Of a stretch of 11,036 nt of DNA, positions 1-8,275 are shown in pieces (the first letter of the stretch is position 1; every line of letters starts with the position of its first letter). The stretch covers positions 1 to 11,036 of the forward strand of contig JALNQF010000920.1 in assembly GCA_028456385.1 (NCBI GenBank), read 5' to 3'. The notes under the pieces are model-generated. The model searched no databases and was not told the DNA's origin. It worked only from the letters and a program-made list of their open reading frames with translations. Origin of the DNA: Ophiosphaerella korrae (Eukaryota > Ascomycota > Dothideomycetes > Pleosporales > Phaeosphaeriaceae). Made by a program: the position numbers and the translations under genes.

Positions 1-637
1 CTTTAGGGCTATATTAGATATCTAGTAAGATATAGAGTATCTAATATATATAGGATATAGGTCCTAGAATTAGATTACGTAATTATAACGCGTAATATAA
101 TATTTAATAAGTAGCTCTTCTATAATAAAAGGAGTAAAGCTTATTAAGAGCTCCTAAAGCTAGAGATTTAAAAACTTATTAATATATTATATAAAGACGT
201 AGCGTATAAAGTAAAAGAGACCTAGAATAATATATATAACTAGCTCTACAAAGTAGCTTAAATCCTAGAAAGCTACTAGTAAAGTAAGTACCTAGAGTAA
301 AATCTAGGGGGTAGAGCTCTATATAATACTAAAAGCTAGGCTAGCTAGCTAGCTATCTTAGTAGAATAAGGAGTAGACCTTATATAAGTAGTAAGCTTAG
401 CTAGTAAACTATATAGAATCTATATAGAGTAACCTAAGCTTAGTAGCCTTTAAACTCTAGAGTAAATACTTAAACCTAGAAGAGTTTAGTATATAGGTAC
501 TAATATTAATTATAGAAATTAATATAGTAAAGTATCTAAAAGCTCCTAGGAATTATAATTAACTAAAGAAGTAAGCACCTTAGAGTAACTAATAGATAAG
601 AGTTTAAATTAAACTACTACTTATTAAACTACTTCTC
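1..637 (+). pseudogene. Ty1/copia pol fragment: end of integrase and IN-RT linker (RIP-degraded)
   Basis: This is a non-functional piece of a Ty1/copia polyprotein, read in plus frame 1. Residues from about position 7 to 114 follow the copia integrase C-terminal pattern: a GY-x-VxY segment, then SNIYRI followed by a TAG where Trp is usual, then a VIITR-N-IIFN stretch that matches the family's V-I-x-T-R-D-V-x-F motif with Asp changed to Asn. The remaining roughly 170 codons are a Gln- and Ser-rich linker of the kind that lies between copia integrase and reverse transcriptase. TAG and TAA stand where Gln or Trp is expected, so nothing can be translated. The frame stops at the TTCTC target duplication of the gypsy element and resumes in phase at 7624. 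The N-terminal pol domains lie outside the window. Family assignment rests on motif recognition from memory and was not checked by a search. Confidence 0.8.
633..637 (+). repeat. Target site duplication, left copy (TTCTC)
   Basis: The five bases TTCTC lie directly before the first base of the 5' LTR and recur directly after the last base of the 3' LTR. A 5-bp duplication is usual for Ty3/gypsy integrases. The left copy is part of the copia coding frame. Confidence 0.87.
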
Positions 638-1064
638 TATTATAGGTGTAATAGAAGAAATCGAGATAAAACTAATTAGTCTTAACCTAGACGCTAACAA
701 AGTATAGGACGAGTAGAGTAATAACTTCGATTAGGAAACTATATATAATTAAGATACCTAGGCTAATCTATAATCTATAGACTCTTAGTATTAATAGATT
801 ATAGATTAGGACAATCTATAATCTACTAGTCTTAGTAACTATAGATTATAGATTACGATAAGTATATAGTTAGTAGGATACGTATTATTAAGATAGTATT
901 AGTAATTTAATCTATTAACTATAGAACGCTAGTATAAGATAGTTGTAAAATATTTTCTACTATTTATAGTTATTGTAGATCCTTATACAAGCTTTTATTA
1001 TTATCTCTTAATCTACTAACTTTTTTAATAGGTGCCTGTAGTTAATAATAGGTAGCCTATTATA
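638..1064 (+). repeat. 5' LTR of the gypsy element (427 bp)
   Basis: The LTR starts TATTATAGG and ends CCTATTATA. Both ends are fixed exactly, because similarity to the 3' LTR begins and ends there and the TTCTC duplication abuts the outer edges. The usual TG...CA ends read TA...TA, as expected if TG and CA were hit by RIP. It is 47 bp longer than the 3' LTR because it has two copies of an internal hairpin unit. In my hand alignment it differs from the 3' LTR at about 29 of 380 aligned positions, all transitions. It keeps more unmutated C and G than its partner. Confidence 0.95.
764..855 (+). repeat. Tandem pair of ~47-bp inverted-repeat units in the 5' LTR
   Basis: The first unit has a perfect 15-bp stem: 764-778 (TAATCTATAATCTAT) pairs with 794-808, with a 15-base loop. 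The second unit repeats it 47 bp later with a 13-bp stem, 813-825 with 842-854. The 3' LTR has only the first unit, at 7365-7409. The two units differ in their loops at sites that RIP does not explain, so the duplication is likely older than this insertion. Confidence 0.85.
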
Positions 1065-1125
1065 CCTTGCTAATTTAGTTATTAAGAGAAGCGAAGCGTA
1101 AGTAGCGTATAGTCTAGCTAACACA
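1065..1125 (+). other. Leader between 5' LTR and gag; primer binding site not identifiable
   Basis: A primer binding site normally follows the 5' LTR and begins with TGG, complementary to a tRNA 3' end. Here the bases after the LTR are CCTTGCTAATTTAG, and no TGG survives. A TAG at 1076-1078, 11 bases after the LTR, could be a mutated TGG, but I cannot assign a tRNA. The rest is a short leader that keeps several GCG and AGCGAAGCG bases. Confidence 0.4.
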
Positions 1126-1419
1126 ATAGTAGAAAGTTTAACTAAATAATTAGGTAAAGCCCCTAGGAGTAGTCTAGAATTAGATAGTACTATATAGGAA
1201 ATAATTAAAGGTTGTCTTAACTAACTAATTAATAATAAAAAAGATATAAAGATAGTAATTAATGCCCTAGAAACGTAAAACAAGGAACTATAGGATTACG
1301 CAAAATAAAACAAGGTATAAATTAAAGCTATTATCTAAGGATAAAACTAGATAGAACTAATTACCTAAAGACTAGAGATAAGTACAATAAAGAAACTACT
1401 AAAGATACCTATACTTAAG

Positions 1420-2030
1420 AAGTTTAATAGAGAAAGGGAGAAACTAAGACCCTTTATTATATTAGTATAACTCTAAATAGATGTACAAGTACTATACTTT
1501 AATATAGAGGAAAAGAAGGTAATATATATTAGATTATACCTTAAAGAAGACGTAATAAGATAGTATAAGCCTTACTAGATAGATTATACAATATATTTAC
1601 TAATAACTTAGAAAGATAAAACTAAAGCTATCTTTAGAAGTTATAAATACTTTACTAAATAAATAAGAGTAGTATTTAGAGATATAGACGTTACCTAATA
1701 AGCTAAAGAGTAACTAGAAAAGCTTATATAAAACTAGAGTATTTCTAAGTATATATTATAGTTTAAATAATTATTGTAAAATATAGAATAGAATAAGTTA
1801 GCCTTAATATTATAATTTAAACAAAGACTTAACTCTAAGATTTAATACAAGATAATATATATAGAGAAACTATAAATACTAGAAGCCCTAAAGTAATAGG
1901 TAATATAAATTAACGACGATCTTCGAGAATAGAAGAAAAACAAATATAGAGGTTATACCTAGAATTATAATAAGGGAGACCTTATAGTCTTTAACGCTAA
2001 TAAAGATAAGAAGAAAAAGAAGAACAAAGA
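1420..2030 (+). other. Gag capsid-like core (Retrotrans_gag type), degenerate
   Basis: In frame 1 from about 1408 the sequence reads KIPILKKFNRER followed by EKLRPFI, which fits the fungal gag opening (FDG..EKLRPFL). It continues with a YFNIEEKKVIYI segment and a LKEDVIR-stop-YKPY segment, matching the family's K..Y..S.L.G.A..WF.PY with Trp turned to TAG. A F-x-D-I-D-V-T stretch (about 1677-1697) matches the conserved FG.....A region. In life this domain would form the particle shell. The segment upstream (1201-1400) is charged and coil-like, with no recognised motif. Confidence 0.8.
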
Positions 2031-2037
2031 CTTTACA

Positions 2038-2079
2038 TACTTTAACTATAGTAAGAAAAGCTACTACGTAAAAGATTAC
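2038..2079 (+). other. Gag zinc knuckle 1 (CX2CX4HX4C), all four ligands mutated
   Basis: Codons at 2038, 2047, 2062 and 2077 now read Tyr (TAC, TAT, TAC, TAC) at exactly the spacing of a CX2CX4HX4C knuckle, so each Cys (TGC/TGT) and the His (CAC) has lost its G or C to RIP. The knuckle would have bound RNA for packaging. Confidence 0.85.
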
Positions 2080-2106
2080 TAATTATAAAAGAAGAAGGAT
2101 ATAGTA

Positions 2107-2148
2107 TATTATAAATATAGGAAACTAGGACACTTTGTAAAAGACTAA
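2107..2148 (+). other. Gag zinc knuckle 2, partly preserved
   Basis: A second motif follows 27 bp later. Codons 2107 and 2116 are Tyr where Cys is expected. The Gly-His pair (GGA CAC, 2128-2133) and the FVKD that follows are intact, and the last ligand position (2146) is TAA. Two tandem knuckles are found in several gag families. Confidence 0.75.
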
Positions 2149-3300
2149 AGAAGTAAGGACTTAAAGAAAGAAACTTAATTAAAAATAACTAAGAAAAAGA
2201 AGGAAGTACTACAAGTATAGGCTAAACCTTAGGAAAAAGTAGCTAAGAGTAAAGAAATATAATACGTAATACTCTATTAGACCTTTTATTACAAAGACAA
2301 CTACTATATATATCTTTCTAGTAAATAAAGAGTAGGATATTTCCTATAATAGAGATATAGAGTAGCTATAATAAAAGAAAGTAAAATAAAAGCTAAGCTA
2401 GAAAAAATAGCCTAAGTAATAGACCTACTAATAGAAGATTTAGAAAGAGAAGAACTCTTAGTACTATTAATCTAGGCTAAAGGACTAACACTAGATAAAA
2501 AGACTACTATAACTACCTCTAAAGAACTACGAGGTAGTAAAAGACAAGTTAGTATAAGAGATATAGAATATACCTAGCTAATAATATATAGCTATAATAG
2601 CTATATAATAATAGATATAGAGGAATAAAATAAAGAATAGAAGTTTATTTAGATATACTTAATAGTTATAAGTATAGAGGAAGTATATAAAGACTAGAAA
2701 GAACGTAATCCTAAAGAAACTAAGTTTATACTATTTTAAGAATAGATAAAGTAATATATAGTTATAGTAAGAAGAATACTTATATTAAAAGAATAGTAAT
2801 ACCTTATAAAGAAGATATAATAGATTAATAAAGCCTATATACTAAGAGTACTAGTAGTATACTATATCCTAATAATAGATATACCTAGTAAAGACAAGTA
2901 CTAGGAAGGAGATAATAAGATAATAGACCTAAAACACCTAGTATACTTTAAAGAATTATAGATATTATACTTAGATAAGAATTGTATTATATATAGAAAC
3001 CCTAAAGTAAATAATAATATATAGCCTATAAGGAAGAGAGGCTATAACTATATAAGAGTAATTATAGTAAAAGATATCCTAGGATAAGAAATAATTCTAG
3101 AAGATAGATACCTAGTAGTAAGACCTAGACCTAAGCTAATAAAGAAATGCGTCTAAGGAGGACTATAGTATAAATATACAAATAATAAATATCTAAAATA
3201 TAAAGAATATAAACTTAAAATTAGACTATAGCTCTAGAAAGATAGATAATTTACTTATTTACCTAAGTAAGAAAAGCTAGAAGGTATAAGAGGCCTATAT
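2149..3300 (+). other. In-frame linker between zinc knuckles and protease, no recognised domain
   Basis: About 385 codons of frame 1 separate the second knuckle from the protease. The first part (2149-2280) is very Lys- and Glu-rich. The middle contains charged segments and many TAG/TAA codons, and near 3145 there is KKCV followed by a stop and GG. I recognise no known fold. The stretch is in phase with the flanking domains, so it was probably part of the polyprotein, but its role is unknown to me. Confidence 0.6.
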
Positions 3301-3309
3301 ATTATAAAA

Positions 3310-3630
3310 ACAAGAATATACTAAAGAAAGGAAGTATAATTAATAATTAATAGTAGAGCTATAAGAAACTTTATATTAAAGAAGTTTATAGAAATACAAG
3401 GAATAAAATATATAACTAAGAAATACCCTTAATAACTAAGTACAATTAAAAGAAAACTATTCTAGAAACCTATATAGTTTAAGATAGTACCTTTAATACT
3501 AAGGATAGAAAGACTAGAAGTTAGAAATATAGTTATAGATATAACGACAATTAATAATAAACAAGATATAATACTAGGAATACTATAGTTATAGATAACT
3601 AACCTATATATTAATTAGAGAACTAGAAAA
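3310..3630 (+). other. Retropepsin-like aspartic protease domain, degenerate
   Basis: The active-site region reads LII-N-S-R-A at 3340-3360, where LID-S-G-A is expected. The catalytic Asp codon is AAT (GAT to AAT) and the Gly is Arg (GGA to AGA). Near the end, ILGIL-stop-L at 3571-3591 fits the family's ILG-x-P-W-L motif, with Pro changed to Leu and Trp to TAG. A stretch ending at about 3630 matches the N-P-x-I-x-W segment that closes these domains. The enzyme would have cut the polyprotein, and loss of the Asp alone would inactivate it. Confidence 0.85.
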
Positions 3631-3879
3631 ATTAGTTATAATAAAATAGATATATTAAAAGCTAATATAAGTACTTGTAAAGAAGAATTCCCTAAAGAAT
3701 ATAAGAAATAGGAAAAACAGCTTATTAAGCTAGAAGACTACCTTCTAGAATATTAACTATAGGACTTAGTAATAGAACTAGAAGAAGGTAAAAACATAGG
3801 ATAGAGCCTAGTATACTAAAAAATAGAAGAAGAATCTAAAATTAAGTAAATATTTATCTAAAACGTAATAAAGAAAGGA

Positions 3880-4480
3880 TAGATAAGAGAGTCTAAATCT
3901 TTAGTAGTATATAGACTAATATTTATAGATAAAAAGGAGATAAGTAATAAAAGACCCTATATAGATTTTAGAAAAACTAACGTAATTATAAATAAGAATT
4001 AATACCTACTACTATAAATAGACAAAATAGAAGATAGATTATAAAGAGTAAGAATCTTTATAAAACTAGATATTTAGAACGCTTACTATTAGATTAGAAT
4101 TAAAAAAAGTAATAAGTAGAAAATAGTATTTAGAATATAGTATAAACTATATAAATACCTAGTTATACTATTTAGCTTAACAAACGTACTAGTAGTATTT
4201 TAAGAAAGAATTAATATAGTACTAAGAGAGTACTTAGATATATTTATATTTATATACTTAGACAATATCTTTATATTCTTAGAAATAGAAGAAGAATACG
4301 TGCAACACGTGTATAAAGTACTAGAGAAACTAGTAAAAAATAAACTATTTCTTAAAATAAGAAAATGCGAGTTCTATATAAAGAAAATAGATTTCCTTAG
4401 ATTTATTATTAAACTAGGAAAGATTAAGATTAACCTAGAAAAGATTAGATTAATTAACAAATAGCTAACTCTAAGAAACT
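3880..4480 (+). other. Reverse transcriptase domain (RVT_1, Ty3/gypsy type), degenerate
   Basis: The motifs appear in order in frame 1: R-P-Y-I-D-F-R at 3952-3972 (family RPC/RPV-x-D-F/Y-R); KLDI at 4063-4074 with the first catalytic Asp (4069) intact; LFSLTNV at 4168-4188 for the family's PFGLTNA; and Y-L-D-N at 4255-4266 for the YLDD box. It is followed by the strongly conserved tail, including KNKLFLKIRKCEFY (about 4330-4380) and the DFLRFII segment. The last part is among the least damaged in the element and makes the Ty3/gypsy assignment firm. The domain would have copied the RNA into DNA in the particle. Confidence 0.95.
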
Positions 4481-5070
4481 TAAAAGAGGGATAATAATTT
4501 TATAGGCTAGCTAACTTTTATAGAAAGTTAATAATAAGATAGTCTAAAGATATAAAACTAATAATAAGACTTATAAAAAAAGATACGCTATTTAAATAGA
4601 TAAAGGAATGCGATAAAGTATTTAATAAAATTAAGAAGAAGTTTATAAAAAACCTAGCTATTAGAATATATAACCTAGACTTACTAGCGATAGTAAAAAT
4701 AGATGCATCTAACTTAGTATATAGAATAGTACTAATATAGGAAGACCTAGAGACTAATAAAGAATACTTAGTTAAATACTTCTCTAAGAAGATAAAAATA
4801 GTAAAACTTAACTACTTAATCTATAATAAGGAAATACTAGTAATCTATAAAGTATTTAAATAATAGAGAGTATACTTATAAAGAGTAAAGTATTAGATAA
4901 AAGTCTATATAAACTATAAGAATTTTATAAGATTTATAATAAATAAGGAACTATTATAATACTATATAAGATAGTAGGAATTCCTATTAATATTTAATAT
5001 AGAAATTATATATATAAAAGAGAAAGATAACTAATTTATAAACGCCCTTAGTAGAAGACTAGACTTATAA
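4480..5070 (+). other. Connection and RNase H domain, degenerate
   Basis: After the RT comes the FYRLANFYRKL connection (4498-4530). The RNase H core starts with KIDAS at 4696-4710, whose Asp (4702) is intact. The V-Y-T-D-H-K-N-F motif reads VYINYKNF at about 4903-4926, with Asp changed to Asn and His to Tyr. The closing N-A-L-S-R-R-L-D at 5041-5064 matches the A-D-A-L-S-R-R signature with its Asp also changed to Asn. The domain would have removed the RNA template strand. Confidence 0.92.
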
Positions 5071-5279
5071 GAAGAAGTAAGCGCTACTAGTATAGTTCTA
5101 GTTAAGAACGACAAAGGATATTTAGTTCTAAATACACCTAAGATAGCTGTAATACTTAAAAGGAAGAGTAGTAAACTAGACAAATAGATTTAGAAAACAA
5201 TACAAGAAGTACCTAAAGAAATAGAGAAACTAGAAACCTAAGAAGGATTTACACAAGCCTATAAAAGAATATATATTCT

Positions 5280-6190
5280 AAGTAAAATTTAGAGAGAATT
5301 TATATAACAATTCTATAAATTACTAGTATATAGTTACTAAAGAATTAAGAAAATATTAGATAGACTACTACAAGACTACTATATTCTAAAAGTAAGATAA
5401 CTAGTAATAGAAGTACTACAAGACTATATAGAATACTATAAGAATAAATATAATAGACACGTACTATATAGAATATTATAACTAGTAGAAATACTAGAAT
5501 AACTATAAGAAGTTATTACAATAGACTTTATTATAAAGCTACTTAAGTCTAAAGACCTAATATTAGGAGTTAAGTATAATAAAATTATAATAATAGTAGA
5601 TAAGCTTATAAAGTATATATACTTTTAACTATATAAAGAAAAGAGTAGGATAGAAGTTACTATATATTAAGTCCTAGGAATAGTAATTAGCTAATATAGA
5701 CTACTAAACAAGATTATTATAGATAAAGATATATAATTTATATTAAAACTATAGAGAATAATAATAGCGCAATTAGGAATATAATATATAATGTCTATAG
5801 TATATTAACTATAGATAGATAGATAGTTAGAACGAATAAACTAAATAGTAGAGTAATACTTAAGATACTACCTTAACTACAACTAGAACAATTAGGTATA
5901 GTTACTACTTATAGTATAGTTAGTATATAATAGCGTAAAGAACGTAGTAATAAGAGTATTACTCTTCTTCGCGAACTATAGATTTAAGCCTAATATATAC
6001 TAGATACTAAGAAACTAGATATCTTAGTCTCTAAGAGGAGAAAACTTCGCTAATAGACTTAAAGATATACACAATTAACTAAGATAAGATATAGAATTCT
6101 TATATAATTATATAATAAAGTACTATAATAAGAAGTATAAAGAAAGACCTTAATTTAGAAAGAGAGAAAAAGTATAGTTAGTATAAAAGA
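5280..6190 (+). other. Integrase: HHCC zinc-binding domain and D,D35E core, degenerate
   Basis: The N-terminal zinc site is visible from spacing. Codons 5314 and 5335 (His to Tyr) and 5425 and 5434 (Cys to Tyr) give H-X6-H-X29-C-X2-C. The catalytic triad is intact: Asp 5524 (in TIDF), Asp 5722 (in the I-I-D-K-D segment) and Glu 5830 (in the LERIN segment). The second-to-third spacing is exactly 35 residues. The Y-H-P-Q-T-D-G-Q region between them is broken by stops at 5806-5830. Downstream, the region around 5920-6000 follows the family's A-Y-N-S-...-S-P-F pattern. In life this enzyme would have inserted the DNA and made the 5-bp duplication seen here. Confidence 0.94.
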
Positions 6191-6400
6191 ATATTAAGAG
6201 TAAATAACTAAGTTTAAAATTAGACTACGTTAAAATAAGACTATATAAAGTTAAAAAAGAAGTTATACTAGTTATATTTAGATTAAAACTACTAAACAAG
6301 ATAAAAATATACTTAATATTCTACGTAGCCTTACTAGAATAAGTACTATAGAATATAGAACTACTAGTGTACAAAGTAGATACGTATAGAGAATAGAAAG
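6190..6400 (+). other. Integrase C-terminal region (GPY/F-like), degenerate
   Basis: Between the catalytic core and the chromodomain, frame 1 reads KLDYVKIRLYKV near 6214-6250, where the GPY/F module of gypsy integrases has KL-x-x-K-x-x-GP-Y/F. Gly and Pro are replaced by Arg and Leu. It continues with the pattern that leads to the P-x-F-H-V-S-L-L-x-P motif, seen here as LIFYVALLE (about 6313-6339). Confidence 0.75.
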
Positions 6401-6560
6401 AATAAGAAGTTAAAAAAATCCTATAGTACTAGTTCTATAATAGAAGAAACTACTACTTAGTAAAATAGATAGGAATAGATAAAAAAAGATAACTATAGGA
6501 GAAAATATAAGAACTAGAGGATAACTTTAACTACTCTAAGAAACTAGAGGAGTTCTAAAA
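6400..6560 (+). other. C-terminal chromodomain, degenerate
   Basis: Frame 1 from about 6406 reads E-V-K-K-I-L, stop, Y, stop, FYNRRNYYLVK, stop, IGID, then charged residues, L, stop, E, and ends with an ELEDNFNYSKKLEEF segment. This fits the chromodomain pattern VE-x-I-L-D-x-R ... YLVKW-x-G-Y ... TWEP ... F. The TAG codons fall where the aromatic-cage Trp and others are expected. Chromodomains at this place bind methylated histone H3 and steer integration to heterochromatin in other chromoviruses, which fits the setting. Confidence 0.85.
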
Positions 6561-6600
6561 TTAAAACCCTCTAGAACGCCTAGTAGTAAACTAAAAGAAC

Positions 6601-7224
6601 TAATATTACTAATAATAGATAGAGAGATAATAGAGACGTTTAGCGTAGGACTTACTATAGTAATATTAAATACTTTATCTAAGTCTAGCTTAGCTTCTAG
6701 AGCTACTAACTACTTAGCTAATTTCTTATTATTTAAGGCCTTTATCTTATAAAAACAAGAGAGATAAGCTTAATTCTCTACTAGCTTACTCTACGCAAGC
6801 TCCTAGATATACTTACGCTTAGCTTTAGCCTCTATAATTTAAGATAGTAATTTCTCTTAAGTCTAGTTAATAGCTTTCTTTATTATTATTAAGCCTAGAC
6901 GTAAGAATAAGTATAGTAAACTTATACTTAGAAAGAGAAATACTAGATATATTATAAGAGCTACGTATATTCGCATAAATATATACTTTATAAGCTCTAC
7001 TATTGTTTGTAGAAATAATATAAAGAAGAGACTTAGGGTTTAACTTAAAAGAAGTATAATAAGAATAAGGAAATATTTTAGTACTATTGCGTAATACGTA
7101 ATTAGTAAGAAGGTAGTAACAACGTATAGATAAAATAGGTATAAGAGAAGATGAAGAACTCTATATTAACGAAGAAACTAGACTAATAACTCTAGCTCTA
7201 AGATAGAGAAACTAGGACCTACCT
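6601..7224 (-). other. Region between pol and PPT with a low-stop antisense frame, unrecognised
   Basis: About 620 bp separate the chromodomain from the polypurine tract. On the minus strand one frame is free of stops from 7160 down to 6870 (97 codons). Its first part is Ser- and Tyr-rich. An adjacent minus frame continues leftward with few stops (clear from 6709 to 6533) and reads as Lys/Glu/Ala-rich, probably coiled-coil. If both belong to one gene, a frame change near 6870 is needed. There is no intact start codon and I recognise no family. Plus-strand frames here also have fairly few stops in places, so an untranslated region is a real alternative. Confidence 0.3.
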
Positions 7225-7238
7225 AAGAAGAGAGATAG
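7225..7238 (+). other. Polypurine tract of the gypsy element
   Basis: AAGAAGAGAGATAG, purine except for one T, ends exactly at the first base of the 3' LTR. This is where plus-strand DNA synthesis is primed in LTR retrotransposons. Confidence 0.8.
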
Positions 7239-7618
7239 TATTATAGGTGTAATAGAAGAAATTAAGATAGAACTAATTAGTTCTAACCTAGACGCTAATA
7301 AAGTATAAGATAAGTAAAGTAATAACTTTAATTAGGAAACTATATATAATTAAGACACCTAGGCTAATCTATAATCTATAGACTCTTAGTATTAATAGAT
7401 TATAGATTATAATAAGTATATAGTTAGTAGGATACGTATTATTAGGATAGTATTAGTAATTTAATCTATTAACTATAGAACGCTAGTATAAAATAGTTAT
7501 AAAATATCTTCTACTATTTATAGTTATTATAGATCTTTATATAAGCTTTTGTTATTATTTTTTAATCTACTAACTTCTCTAATAGGTACCTGTAGTTAAT
7601 AATAGGCAGCCTATTATA
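7239..7618 (+). repeat. 3' LTR of the gypsy element (380 bp)
   Basis: It is the direct repeat of 638-1064, with the same ends (TATTATAGG...CCTATTATA) and one hairpin unit (7365-7409) instead of two. Of the roughly 29 differences from the 5' LTR, about 20 have the more mutated base here and about 9 in the 5' LTR. Four are CG in the 5' LTR against TA here. Confidence 0.95.
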
Positions 7619-7623
7619 TTCTC
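7619..7623 (+). repeat. Target site duplication, right copy (TTCTC)
   Basis: TTCTC follows the 3' LTR without a gap and matches 633-637. Removing the element and one copy rejoins the copia frame in phase: the codon begins with C637 (=C7623) and is completed by 7624-7625. Confidence 0.87.
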
Positions 7624-8275
7624 TTTAAGTAGCTATAACTTCTATAGCTTTAAATAAAGTAGATACTATCTTTTATTAAGTAGCTATATCTTATATAGCT
7701 CTAAATAATATAGTTAGAGCTTATTAGTAGTATATACGCTAGTAATAGCTAGTACTAACGTAATTAAGCTAAAGACTCTAAAATAATAAGCTAGATAATA
7801 GCGCTAAAAGCTTAAGCGCTTACTTATTATTATATAAACTAGAGTAGAGTAAATAGAGTAGTATACTAGATAAGCTACTCTTATAAGTACTAATAGACTA
7901 TAACTTAAATATAGAGCTTACTATAGTAAATACTATAATTATAGTAGCTACTTAGCTTAAGCTATAACTATAAGCTTATTTATATTAAAATAAGCTACTA
8001 CTACTACTATAAAATTAGAAGTACTTATATACGTACCTATATAGGTAGCTCTTTAAATAAGTAGCTTAGAAAGAGATTAATACGCTACTAGTAGCTAGTA
8101 CTTAGGAAGAGATAGAGCGCTTATAATTAAGTAATTAGCTACTACTTCTAAAGTAGGTTTTTATATATAAACTTAACTAAGATAGCTACTTTTTTAAGTA
8201 TAAAGCTTAGATTATAGTATATAGAGACTTCTAAATAATTAATTTAATATAATTAACTTATACTACTACTATAGT
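7624..8275 (+). pseudogene. Ty1/copia pol, continuation: linker and start of reverse transcriptase (RVT_2)
   Basis: This is the other half of the copia pol broken at 637, now in window frame 3. A Gln-, Leu- and Ser-rich linker (7624-8040) leads into the copia reverse transcriptase. Recognisable segments are LFK-stop-VA-stop-KEINTLL (8049-8084), then EEIERL, and then K-stop-VFIYKLN (8151-8177), which matches the family's KWVFTYKLD. It continues with FFKYKA-stop-IIVYRDF (8190-8231), matching the L-x-KYKAR-L-V-V-R-G-D-L signature. The similarity fades after T-Y-T-T-T-I (about 8256-8273), before the catalytic Asp motifs. The order integrase then RT is diagnostic of copia rather than gypsy. Stops replace Gln, Trp and Arg codons as elsewhere. 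Confidence 0.82.

Larger units (their letters stand above)
1126..6600 (+). pseudogene. Degenerate gag-pol polyprotein of the gypsy element (one frame, about 1800 codons)
   Basis: The whole coding region lies in plus frame 1 with no detectable frame change between the gag core (about 1420) and the chromodomain (to about 6560). Gag and pol were therefore one polyprotein, as in many fungal chromoviruses. The true start is lost: every candidate ATG is now ATA, and 1126 is a guess based on distance from the LTR. The natural stop is also uncertain, because Gln and Trp codons have become TAG or TAA; I place the end near 6600, just after the chromodomain. Domain entries below give positions. Typical changes are Trp to TAG, Gln to TAG or TAA, Cys to Tyr, His to Tyr, Gly to Ser or Arg, and Pro to Leu, all transitions. 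Confidence 0.93.
638..7618 (+). mobile_element. Complete Ty3/gypsy chromovirus-type LTR retrotransposon, RIP-inactivated
   Basis: This 6981-bp element is bounded by two direct LTRs and a 5-bp target duplication. Between the LTRs lies one collinear frame with the domain order gag, CCHC knuckles, protease, reverse transcriptase, RNase H, integrase, chromodomain. That order (integrase last) defines Ty3/gypsy, and the terminal chromodomain places it with the chromoviruses common in fungi. All domains are in plus frame 1 over more than 5 kb, so point mutation rather than indels killed it. It sits inside a copia pol gene, which continues in frame on both sides. No enzyme is active: stop codons occur throughout, and several catalytic or zinc-binding residues are replaced. 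It may still be transcribed from read-through, but nothing in the sequence shows that. Confidence 0.96.

Noticed and set aside
336..356. A CTAG/AGCT microsatellite near 336-356
   Set aside because: It is only about four units of CTAG, a tetramer enriched everywhere here by CAG/CTG mutation, and it falls inside the copia frame.
1126..6600. An alternative genetic code in which TAG and TAA mean Gln (ciliate type), making gag-pol functional
   Set aside because: Stops also replace Trp, and Cys, His, Gly, Pro and Asp codons in essential motifs are changed as well (zinc knuckles, protease Asp, RNase H Asp). The LTR pair differs only by transitions. RIP explains all of this; a recoded genome does not.
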